24,405 nt of DNA from Sandaracinaceae bacterium (lineage in GTDB: Bacteria > Myxococcota_A > Polyangia > Polyangiales > Sandaracinaceae). Positions within the stretch are counted from its first letter, which is position 1; each line of letters opens with the position of its first letter. The position numbers were made by a program, and so were the translations under genes. The stretch spans positions 1 to 24,405 of the forward strand of contig JANWYL010000012.1 of NCBI GenBank assembly GCA_025056955.1. Direction: 5' to 3'. Below the pieces are notes generated by a model. It was given only the letters and a program-made list of their open reading frames with translations, was not told the DNA's origin and made no database searches. Below are positions 1 through 6,924 of this stretch, one piece after another.

Positions 1-2026
1 GGGACAGCAACTTCCAAATCGGCCCAACTTCGCTTCGGAGCCTATCTGCTTCTTGCAGGCGGCCTTCTCGGATGGCTTTGCGCGCGCCAAGATGGCAGAG
101 ATCCGGAGCACTCATCCCTTTAGAACCAGCGCTTTCCCACAAAAGGTCGAGAAGGGAGCGCTCGCCTTTTAATTCCGCAAGATGTGCCCGCTTTGAGAGC
201 TCGCTTTCGCTCAATTGGCTCGCTTCGCCATCAACGACCAATCTGCTTGGCTCCCCCCTGGCCAGAACCTCAGCCAGGGAGCGGAGGTAAGGATGAGTGG
301 GGTCAATGCCTTGGGCCTTTTCAAGTGCTTGGGCTCCTTTCGTCGTGTTTCCGCTTCGGAAATGGGCCCGGGCCGCAGCTGCCAAGTGGAAAAGTGCTGC
401 CTCTTTGCTTTCCACGAACTCCGCGATTTTCTCATGGGCCAAGCCAAGCAATTCATCGTCGCCAGCTCGCAAAGCAAGCCAGCGAACGAGGTCGGGAAGC
501 CAAGGAGCTTTTGCGCCATCAAGCAGCTTCCGACTGATGGCCGTGAGTTCATTCAGGTTGCCTGTTCTCCAATACCGGAGGCCAAACAATAAAATTGCAC
601 AGAGGCTTTTTTCATCGCTTGGCCTTGCAAGTTGCCACTCTGCCCAAGCGGAAAGCACTTTGCAAAGGGTCGTTTCTTGTTGGGCTGCATTAGCAAGCAA
701 AACCAAATCCAGCCAAAAATCTTCTTTCAGTTTGGGTTGAGGCATTTCCTTGAGGAGGGCGAGCAGGCGTTCGATTTTGCTTTGGACGGCGCTTCCGTCC
801 CCAAGGGCAGAAGCGACCCCAATTCCTTCTTTCAATGCCTCAATCCTTTCTTCCCAAGGGCGATTGGTGTCTGTGGCAATCGATTCGAGCGATTGGATGC
901 GGAGGCGCAGGGCTTCTTCATCTGAGGAGACGCTTGCGGCCAAGACCATCGGGGCAAGGGGAGCGATCGCCCGTGCCTGTTCAAAGTGATGGATGGCATC
1001 GGTTGCGCGGCCAATCCCTTGGGCAGCTCGTCCTGCAAGAAGATGAAAGCGGGCGGCCAGTCGGCCAAGCGCTTTTCCATGAAGCTCGAGAAAGTGTTTC
1101 GAGGCATGGAAGAGCAATTCCTGGTCGTTGGCTTCGGCGCTCGCATTGATGAGCTCAACCATCACGAAAGGATCGCCTGGAGCCAAATCCGCCCCACGCC
1201 TTGCGTTTTTCAAAGCCCTCTGGGCATCGCCGAGCCGAACGCGGCAAAGGGCAGAAGCTTCAACCAAAAGAGCGCTTGCAAAGAGGGGGTCTTCGGAAGA
1301 GGCAGCGAAACCCTCAAGGGCTTCAACCACCTCTGCCCAATTTCCCCTTTCTCGGGCTTTTTGATCGAAAATCGCCCATAGCGGTGCCGATTTTGGCTCG
1401 ATTTCGAGGGCTTCTTTGAGGATTGGAAGGAGGTCTTGCTTTTGTTCTTCTTTGCGGCGTATCGCCTCGCTGAGAAGATGCCATCGGAGCCCTGGATCGC
1501 GAGAGGTGCGGGCTCGGCCAAGAAGCGCTTTCTGCAGTGCCTCTTCCTCTCCCAGCACTCGCGCCACCCACTCAAAAAGGGCCCAAGTGGAGGCAAGGCG
1601 CGAAGTGGCATCGATTCCTTGCCCGAGTGCCGCTCGTGCTTCCTCAGCTGATTGATTGAGCCACGCGATGAAAGCAAGGTCGGCCAAGGCATCCGCTTTT
1701 TCGCTCGGAGAAGGGGCTGAGTTTGCCTCTGCCTCGTACAACCGAGAAAGGTTTCGATAGGAGCGCTTTCCTTCGAAGTGATCGATTAGAGCGTAAAGCG
1801 GTACCCGAAATGAGGGATCGATGTTGAAAGAAGCCAGTAGCTCTTTTGGGGGAGGCGCGTGGCGACCAAGCCCGCGATTCAGCAGGCGACCGATTGCATC
1901 AAGCAAAACCGCTCGCCGGAGACGCTCATCACCGCTGCCCTCAAGCTCGCCCCTAAGCTCTGAAATCAACTCTTCAGATGCAGCCAGAGGCAATGACATC
2001 GAGCGCAAAATCGAATCTCTGCCCAT
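1..2026 (-). CDS. Giant TPR/alpha-solenoid protein, N-terminal part (runs off left edge)
   Basis: A minus-strand frame is open from an ATG at 2026 to the window edge, giving 675 codons without a stop; the C-terminus lies outside. The translation is almost entirely helical repeats of TPR character, with units of roughly 34 residues carrying small and aromatic pairs such as ALEIEPKSAPLWAIF, ARRGADLAPGDPFVMVELI, FEQARAIAPLAPMVLA and ALEKAQGIDPTHPYLRSLA. No signal peptide, membrane segment or catalytic motif is visible, so a cytoplasmic protein-protein scaffold is likely; the partner cannot be named. There is no Shine-Dalgarno site before the ATG, but a perfect TATAAT lies 8 nt upstream, suggesting its own promoter and a leaderless mRNA. 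A second ATG (codon 10) is a possible alternative start. It follows the FecR lipoprotein gene by 60 bp. Confidence 0.85.
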   Translation of the reverse strand, partial: MGRDSILRSMSLPLAASEELISELRGELEGSGDERLRRAVLLDAIGRLLNRGLGRHAPPPKELLASFNIDPSFRVPLYALIDHFEGKRSYRNLSRLYEAEANSAPSPSEKADALADLAFIAWLNQSAEEARAALGQGIDATSRLASTWALFEWVARVLGEEEALQKALLGRARTSRDPGLRWHLLSEAIRRKEEQKQDLLPILKEALEIEPKSAPLWAIFDQKARERGNWAEVVEALEGFAASSEDPLFASALLVEASALCRVRLGDAQRALKNARRGADLAPGDPFVMVELINASAEANDQELLFHASKHFLELHGKALGRLAARFHLLAGRAAQGIGRATDAIHHFEQARAIAPLAPMVLAASVSSDEEALRLRIQSLESIATDTNRPWEERIEALKEGIGVASALGDGSAVQSKIERLLALLKEMPQPKLKEDFWLDLVLLANAAQQETTLCKVLSAWAEWQLARPSDEKSLCAILLFGLRYWRTGNLNELTAISRKLLDGAKAPWLPDLVRWLALRAGDDELLGLAHEKIAEFVESKEAALFHLAAAARAHFRSGNTTKGAQALEKAQGIDPTHPYLRSLAEVLARGEPSRLVVDGEASQLSESELSKRAHLAELKGERSLLDLLWESAGSKGMSAPDLCHLGARKAIREGRLQEADRLRSEVGPIWKLLS

Positions 2027-2034
2027 TTGGGAGA

Positions 2035-2060
2035 ATTATATTACCTTTTGCACCTGTCAG
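2035..2060 (-). promoter_or_regulatory. Candidate promoter of the giant TPR gene
   Basis: On the minus strand a perfect -10 hexamer TATAAT (2040-2035) ends 8 nt before the ATG at 2026. A -35-like CTGACA lies at 2060-2055, but the 14-bp spacer is short. Transcription would start at or within a base or two of the ATG. The 60-bp gap after the FecR gene has no other clear role. Confidence 0.45.
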
Positions 2061-2086
2061 TTCTGCCCTTTTTCAAGCACCGCCTT

Positions 2087-3085
2087 TCACGCGCCAATCA
2101 GGACCGAAAGCCGCTCGAAACGGCGCGCGATTTCACTCCACGTGAATGGATTTTTCCCGCTCAACAACGCTGTTGCTCCGATTCGCTCCCATCTGACTAG
2201 CACGGTTTCTCTCAGGTGGTAGGCGCTCTTTGCGTGCATGGCCAAGCGCTTTTGTTGTTCAATCGCCATGGCCTGCTGCCCTGAGCGGATGGCTGCCCTG
2301 TGCCTTATTGCGAGCTCCCACCCTTTTCGCTCTTCCTGTTCAAGCCAGCCAATCGCTTCATCGAAACGCTCTAAAAGCAGGCGGAATGAAGGAGAAGGGA
2401 GAGCCAGGGTCGGCCGACTTTGATTTTGAACTTTGCTGATTCCATCAATCAAGGCTTGTTCAAAATCCTCTCTTGGCACAACGCTCTCTTCCCCCCGCTC
2501 GCTCACCTGGATTTCTGTTCCCGCTTCCACACGGATTGATTTGAGGACACGCCGAAGATCGACTTCTCCTGTGAACACTTCCGCATGGCCTGAACGGACA
2601 AACAGGTGGGTGCTTCCATTTCCTTCAGTCCACACGATGGCTTGGCTTCCTTCACCCAGCTCGATGGTGGATGTGGGGGTTGAGAGACGCAGCGGGCGGT
2701 GGCTGGGCCCATGCCCAGTTTTTTCGGCCTTGATCAGAACCATGCCCCAACCAAGCCAAATCCCGCGGGCAGGTGCCTTTGCAATCAAGATCTCCGACGG
2801 GGCCCACAAGGTGATCTCTGTGGATGAACATCGGATTTTCGCAATCCCACTTAAAACTTCGAGTGTCTCACCTCCTTTAAGCACATGGCCTGGAAAAGCC
2901 ACTCCCTTTTGCACCCACACTTGGCCATCGATTTTCTCGATTTGGACTTCACCAAGCCAGGGTGCGCTTTCCTCTTTTTCACTCTTCTTTGGGGTCTTGG
3001 GCTCGGGCCCTCTTTCGAGCAAGCATCCACCCACCACAAGCCATACAACCACAACGCCTGCGTGTTTCAGGCCAAGGCTAGGCAT
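2087..3085 (-). CDS. FecR-domain lipoprotein
   Basis: The 332-residue protein begins with a basic n-region and a valine-rich hydrophobic core ending in VVGGC, so Cys21 is the likely lipidated residue and the protein is anchored in the envelope. Residues of about 45-190 show the FecR-like beta-rich pattern (for example GQVWVQKGVAFPGHVLKGG and SEILIAKAPARGIW). The C-terminal 120 residues are Arg/Glu/Gln-rich and helical, probably coiled coil. No FecI sigma factor or TonB receptor is nearby, so this is likely one of the FecR-domain surface lipoproteins rather than an anti-sigma factor. I chose the ATG at 3085, which has GGAG 4 nt upstream, over the in-frame ATG at 3103. It overlaps the upstream phosphatase gene by 8 bp, suggesting translational coupling. 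Confidence 0.75.
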   Translation of the reverse strand: MPSLGLKHAGVVVVWLVVGGCLLERGPEPKTPKKSEKEESAPWLGEVQIEKIDGQVWVQKGVAFPGHVLKGGETLEVLSGIAKIRCSSTEITLWAPSEILIAKAPARGIWLGWGMVLIKAEKTGHGPSHRPLRLSTPTSTIELGEGSQAIVWTEGNGSTHLFVRSGHAEVFTGEVDLRRVLKSIRVEAGTEIQVSERGEESVVPREDFEQALIDGISKVQNQSRPTLALPSPSFRLLLERFDEAIGWLEQEERKGWELAIRHRAAIRSGQQAMAIEQQKRLAMHAKSAYHLRETVLVRWERIGATALLSGKNPFTWSEIARRFERLSVLIGA

Positions 3086-4424
3086 GGTTCTCCACATCTT
3101 CATCGAGGATCAACATCGTCTCATCAAAGCCTTCTTCTGTTTCTCGATCCCGAAGTGCCAAAAGATCCCTGGCTTCGCTGAGTTCCATCGAAGTTGAGCG
3201 CAAGCGGCCCGCAAGGACCATGAGAAAGCTCCACAAGAGCTTTACCGCAATCGAGTGGTCTTGCCTTACCAGGTCGTAGAAGTCTTTGCGCTTAACTACG
3301 ATCAGCGCGCTGTCTTCGCTTGCAATCGCATCAGCGCTTCGCGGTACTCGGTCAAGCAGGGCCATCTCTCCAAAGTGCTCCCTCGGGCCAAGCTCGGCGA
3401 GCAGGGTGCCAGCCGATTCGATGCGGATCTTTCCCTTGAGCACAATGAATAGCTCGTCCCCTGTTTCGCCTTCGCGAACAACATAATTGCCCGCTCGCAC
3501 CTCGCGGACCGAAGTCGCATTGAGCACCCGAACGAGTTCTTGGTATGTCAAAAATCGGCAAAGGGGGCTTTGGTGCAAGGTTTCGATGCGGAGATTGAGC
3601 TCTTGGGCAAGGGTTGCGCCTTGGTCTTGGGCCTCGGGGATCGAGACAACAATTGCTGTGATGTTGTCTTTTCCGCCTCTTTCATTTGCGAGGTCAACCA
3701 GAAGCTGGGCGATCTTTTCGTCAGGGTACTCGCTAAAAATTTTCGCAAGCTCTGCGTTTTCAAAGTAGCCGTGCAACCCATCGGTACAAAGGAGGAAGCG
3801 ATCACCGGGGAGAACGTCAAAATCCAATGTATCAACATCGACACTTTCATAGACACCAACTGCACGCGTCACGGCGTTTTTGTGTTGAATCTGTTCGATC
3901 TGCTCTCGGGTAAGCCGCCCGCGCTTGAGAAGCTCATTGACGAGAGAATGGTCTTCGGTGAGCTGGTAGACAGAAGAGTCGCGGATGAGGTACACCCTGG
4001 AGTCGCCAACATGGGCGATAAAGCCTCTGTTCCCGGCAATGAGAAGGAGGGCAATTGTTGTCCCCATCCCGCGTTTGGATTCGTCGCGTTGCCCTTCCAT
4101 GTACACTTCGCTGCAGGCGTTTTGTACCGAAGCAGTGAGGAGCCGCATGATGTCTTCTCGACCGACCCCGCTGCTTTGGTTCTCAAAGGCAGCGATAAGG
4201 TCCCTTTCTCGGGCGAGGCTTTCCCGCACGGCACGAGCGGCCAAATTTGAAGCGACTTCCCCAGCCGCGTGGCCCCCCATTCCGTCGCAAACGATGAAAA
4301 GACGCAGTTTTTTATCCACAAGGAAAGCGTCTTCGTTGTGGGTACGCACCCGACCCACGTCTGTCACTGGCCAAAAGCGGATGCCGTCTCGGGTGATTGA
4401 GGAAGTTTGTGCCCTTGTTGTCAT
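3078..4424 (-). CDS. PP2C-family Ser/Thr phosphatase fused to a cyclic-nucleotide-binding domain
   Basis: The 448-residue protein has two parts. Residues of about 15-262 are a PP2C/Stp1-type phosphatase with the metal-binding motifs in order: TDVGRVRTHNEDAF (21-34), CDGMGGHAAGE (46-56), GDSRVY (140-145), CTDGL (213-217) and GGKDNIT (250-256). Residues of about 285-415 form a cyclic-nucleotide-binding (CAP effector) domain with the phosphate-binding cassette FGEMALLDRVPRSAD at 351-365, including the Glu and Arg expected for cNMP contacts. The inferred role is dephosphorylation of Ser/Thr-phosphorylated proteins under control of cAMP or a related nucleotide; no kinase is in view. The ATG at 4424 is preferred to an in-frame TTG at 4460, which lacks any ribosome site; GAGGGG lies 12 nt before the ATG. 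It sits between a diguanylate cyclase and a FecR lipoprotein gene on the same strand. Confidence 0.9.
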   Translation of the reverse strand: MTTRAQTSSITRDGIRFWPVTDVGRVRTHNEDAFLVDKKLRLFIVCDGMGGHAAGEVASNLAARAVRESLARERDLIAAFENQSSGVGREDIMRLLTASVQNACSEVYMEGQRDESKRGMGTTIALLLIAGNRGFIAHVGDSRVYLIRDSSVYQLTEDHSLVNELLKRGRLTREQIEQIQHKNAVTRAVGVYESVDVDTLDFDVLPGDRFLLCTDGLHGYFENAELAKIFSEYPDEKIAQLLVDLANERGGKDNITAIVVSIPEAQDQGATLAQELNLRIETLHQSPLCRFLTYQELVRVLNATSVREVRAGNYVVREGETGDELFIVLKGKIRIESAGTLLAELGPREHFGEMALLDRVPRSADAIASEDSALIVVKRKDFYDLVRQDHSIAVKLLWSFLMVLAGRLRSTSMELSEARDLLALRDRETEEGFDETMLILDEDVENHA

Positions 4425-4475
4425 TGGATAAAGCTTCCCCTCAAAAGAACACTTGGACAACAGCCAAAAACCAAA

Positions 4476-5477
4476 CTAGTACTCCGCGCTTTTTCGGGGG
4501 GATTGAAGAATAAAATCCCCTGTGTGCTTGATGCAAATGCAATTTCTTCCTGCCTCCTTGGCCTTATAGAGCGCCTGATCGGCCGCTTCGATCAGGTCTT
4601 CTTTTGAGGCCACGCATGGGCTTGGATAAAGCGCAATTCCAATCGATACAGTGAGGCTCAAGGGCCCTTTTTCCGTTTCAATCGCTTGGCTTGCAACCGC
4701 TTGGCGCAAACGTTCGGCTGCACTCGCTGCACCAGCCAAAGAAGTGTGGGGAAGCAAAACCACAAACTCCTCTCCGCCATAACGGACGACCACATCCGAG
4801 ATTCGGAGGGCATTGCGCAGCCTCTTTGCGACTTCGCGGAGGACACAATCACCCGTTACATGCCCAAAGCGGTCATTCACTTCCTTGAAGCGATCGACAT
4901 CGATAAAGGCCACACTCAGTGGTTCTTTGTGGCGCTCTGCTCGATGCCATTCTTCGCTCAATCGCTGACGAAAATAGCGGACATTGTAAAGGCCAGTCAA
5001 TTCGTCTTGGAGTGCAAGCTCCACAAAACGATCACGGCTTCTTGCGAGGGAATCGAATTTGTCCTTGATTCGAAGCATTGCCTGAAGCCGCGCAATCAGT
5101 TCCTCCTCATCAATTGGCATTGTCACACACTCGTCGGCCCCAACTTGGAGGCCTTCAATGCGCATGTTGCGCTCTTCTTTTGAGGCAATGAGGATGATTG
5201 GCACAAAGGTGCTTTCTTTTGCCCTAAGGTGAGGGAGGGCCTGAAGGCTTATCCTTCCATTTTGGCTTGGGTGGAAAAGGACCACATCTGCAAGGGACTC
5301 AAGAGGGCACTCAATCGCTTCGACAGAAGGAAGCGCAAGGCCTCTCAGACCATGCCGCTCGAGCAAGGTGAGGATTTTACCTTGCTCGCTCTCTTCTCCT
5401 TCAAGCACAAGCACACGCACCTTGCGCTCACCAAAGGGTGTGTTCCTTGCTTCAATCACACTCCCCGGCATTTGCAT
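4476..5477 (-). CDS. Diguanylate cyclase with degenerate receiver domain (REC-GGDEF)
   Basis: Residues of about 20-135 have receiver-domain architecture and residues of about 155-315 a GGDEF domain. The cyclase part looks active: metal-binding FIDVDRFKEVND (190-201), GGEEF (233-237) and an allosteric I-site RISD (224-227) five residues before GGEEF. It should make c-di-GMP from two GTP with product inhibition. The receiver is unusual: the position of the phospho-acceptor Asp reads His69 (VVLFHPSQNG) and the conserved Lys of the K-P motif reads Met120 (TMPID), so it is probably a pseudo-receiver. The start is uncertain: the first ATG at 5477 lacks a clear ribosome site, and an in-frame TTG at 5513 overlaps the end region of the ABC gene with GAGGGG just 2 nt away. 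Gene order suggests co-transcription with the ABC ATPase and the phosphatase. Confidence 0.88.
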   Translation of the reverse strand: MQMPGSVIEARNTPFGERKVRVLVLEGEESEQGKILTLLERHGLRGLALPSVEAIECPLESLADVVLFHPSQNGRISLQALPHLRAKESTFVPIILIASKEERNMRIEGLQVGADECVTMPIDEEELIARLQAMLRIKDKFDSLARSRDRFVELALQDELTGLYNVRYFRQRLSEEWHRAERHKEPLSVAFIDVDRFKEVNDRFGHVTGDCVLREVAKRLRNALRISDVVVRYGGEEFVVLLPHTSLAGAASAAERLRQAVASQAIETEKGPLSLTVSIGIALYPSPCVASKEDLIEAADQALYKAKEAGRNCICIKHTGDFILQSPRKSAEY

Positions 5478-5519
5478 CAAGGGGACACTATGGGGGGTGG
5501 AGGAAAAACACAAGGCCCC

Positions 5520-6428
5520 TCATCGCAGCTTTTCGAGGAGGCTTCTTTCAAGGCTTTTTCGAAGGGGAGCGAGGTGCCGAAGGGGGATTTGGCTTTCCCA
5601 AATCACCCGGAGGAGCCATTTGGTTTCCTTTCCCTCTGGCAAGCGCACCCATAAGCACGCGCCCCACCTTTCGACTTCGCACCCCTTTCGGCGCAAAAGG
5701 GCAGCGGCTTTGTCTGGGTCTCCCTTCACCCTCACCTCGACGCTCTGCGATTCCCGAGCCAAGAGAAGATCAATTGGGCCAGCATATCGCAATTGCCCCT
5801 GACTCAACACGATCACTTGATCGCAGATGCGCTCAACATCCGAGAGGATGTGGGTTGAAATCACCACGCTTGCTTGCGTTTTTTGAGGGAGAAGGGCAAG
5901 AAGGCCCAGCATCTCCTCGCGCCCTTGGGGGTCAAGCCCGCTTGTCGGTTCATCAAGAAGCAAAAGCTCAGGCGAGGCCACAAGCGCTCCAGCCAACATC
6001 ACCTTTTGCCTTGTGCCAGTGGAAAGCGAGGCAATGCTTCGATGGCTCACTTCTCCAATCCCAAGGTGATGGAGCATTTCGTGGGCCCTTCCAATCGCTT
6101 CGCGCCTTGGAATCCCCGCGAGTTCTCCTGCGAGGGTCAGAAAGTCCAAGGCACTGAGGTAAGTGAGCACCGCATTTTCTTCAGGCATGTAACCAACACG
6201 GGAGCGGAGGGCAAGGGGATCTTCGGTCACATCGATGCCAAGCACAAGCACCTTCCCCCTCAAGGGGGGAATGAGGGCGAGAAGGGTTTTGATGAAGGTC
6301 GATTTTCCAGCCCCATTTGGCCCAAGAAGGCCAATCACCCCCTTTTCCACTTTGAGCGATGGGATTTCAAGAACCACCCCTTCACCATAACTCACCTCGA
6401 GGCCTTCGATCTGAATGATGGGTGACAC
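5520..6428 (-). CDS. ABC transporter ATP-binding protein (ABC-2 export type)
   Basis: This is a single nucleotide-binding domain of about 220 residues plus a C-terminal extension. Visible motifs are Walker A GPNGAGKST (36-44), a Q-loop region reading YMPEEN, the signature LSTGTRQK, Walker B LLLLDEPTSGLDP and the H-loop ISTHIL. YMPEE and the C-terminal tail with VEVRVKGDP resemble ATPases of ABC-2 type exporters (Nod/CcmA/GldA-like). No permease gene is next to it in the window, so the substrate is unknown. The start is uncertain: the frame extends up to a TTG at 6467, but the GTG at 6428 gives a normal N-terminus (SPIIQIEGLEVSYG). No strong ribosome site is seen at either. A candidate promoter and a 7-codon ORF lie just upstream at 6448-6486. 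Confidence 0.85.
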   Translation of the reverse strand: MSPIIQIEGLEVSYGEGVVLEIPSLKVEKGVIGLLGPNGAGKSTFIKTLLALIPPLRGKVLVLGIDVTEDPLALRSRVGYMPEENAVLTYLSALDFLTLAGELAGIPRREAIGRAHEMLHHLGIGEVSHRSIASLSTGTRQKVMLAGALVASPELLLLDEPTSGLDPQGREEMLGLLALLPQKTQASVVISTHILSDVERICDQVIVLSQGQLRYAGPIDLLLARESQSVEVRVKGDPDKAAALLRRKGCEVERWGACLWVRLPEGKETKWLLRVIWESQIPLRHLAPLRKSLERSLLEKLR

Positions 6429-6447
6429 CTTAGGGGTAAAGCTTGGC

Positions 6448-6471
6448 TCACCCACGCAACTTTGCAAGCAT
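6448..6471 (-). other. Possible 7-codon leader ORF upstream of the ABC gene
   Basis: An ATG at 6471 opens a frame reading MLAKLRG followed by TGA. It lies 6 nt after an extended -10-like sequence TGGTATCAA, the same spacing as at the two divergent genes near 8.7 kb. The ABC GTG start lies 19 nt after its stop codon. It could be a leader peptide, or chance, or the remains of a former start of the ABC gene in another frame. Nothing else supports translation. Confidence 0.2.
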
Positions 6472-6477
6472 CGTTGG

Positions 6478-6486
6478 TTGATACCA
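6478..6486 (-). promoter_or_regulatory. Candidate extended -10 promoter for the ABC gene
   Basis: TGGTATCAA on the minus strand matches TGnTAnnnn. It lies between the stop of the acidic-protein gene and the ABC gene. No convincing -35 was found, as is usual for extended -10 promoters. Confidence 0.3.
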
Positions 6487-6496
6487 AAAGAACCTC

Positions 6497-6919
6497 TTAT
6501 TCCTCTTCGCTTTCTGGAAATTGATCATCGAGGGGTGGGAGGTGATTCGAGAGATCCTCGATCACCTCGTTTTCGATCCCTTCTTCATCCCCGTTATCTC
6601 CAATCCACTCACCCTCGTCCAAGTTTTCAATCGGGATATCAACCTCACCCTGTTCCCCTATCCATGATTCCCCTGGCTCGAAAAACGCTTCTTCATCCCA
6701 TGGTATTTCGGCTGCCTCTTCTTGACCAAGGAGGCTTTCACCTTCTGGATCTGCGATTTCTGCTTCCAGCTCAAAGTTTTCAAGTCCTTCGTCGATATCG
6801 ATTGAATCGCCATCTTCGACCATATCGCTCCAATCGATTCCATCGCAACCCTCCTCACTCCCCTCAAGGGGAGGGCCTTCAAAGAGGTCGTCGTTCTTTT
6901 CTCGATCCTGGGAGCTCAT
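6497..6919 (-). CDS. Highly acidic hypothetical protein
   Basis: This 140-residue protein has, by my count, 53 Asp/Glu and only two Arg/Lys residues (one of each), both within the first eight positions. It has no signal peptide or membrane segment. Two short related motifs are visible, SWIGEQGE and EWIGDNGDE, plus DWSDM and PWDEEAFFEPGE, so Trp-acidic clusters recur. I recognise no family. Low-complexity acidic proteins can be disordered binding partners, histone- or DNA-mimic-like proteins, or metal-binding proteins; none of these is shown. The ATG at 6919 was chosen because TTTAGG sits 5 nt upstream; longer in-frame starts reach back into the upstream gene. It starts 5 nt after the stop of the TPP enzyme gene, so they are probably co-transcribed. 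Confidence 0.65.
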   Translation of the reverse strand: MSSQDREKNDDLFEGPPLEGSEEGCDGIDWSDMVEDGDSIDIDEGLENFELEAEIADPEGESLLGQEEAAEIPWDEEAFFEPGESWIGEQGEVDIPIENLDEGEWIGDNGDEEGIENEVIEDLSNHLPPLDDQFPESEEE

Positions 6920-6924
6920 GGTGC

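Noticed and set aside
72..1692. Many short plus- and minus-strand frames
   Set aside because: They are shadows of the long minus-strand TPR gene, which is open without interruption to the window edge.
2433..4250. Plus-strand frames of about 240-250 codons
   Set aside because: They lie opposite the FecR and PP2C genes and have no domain content.
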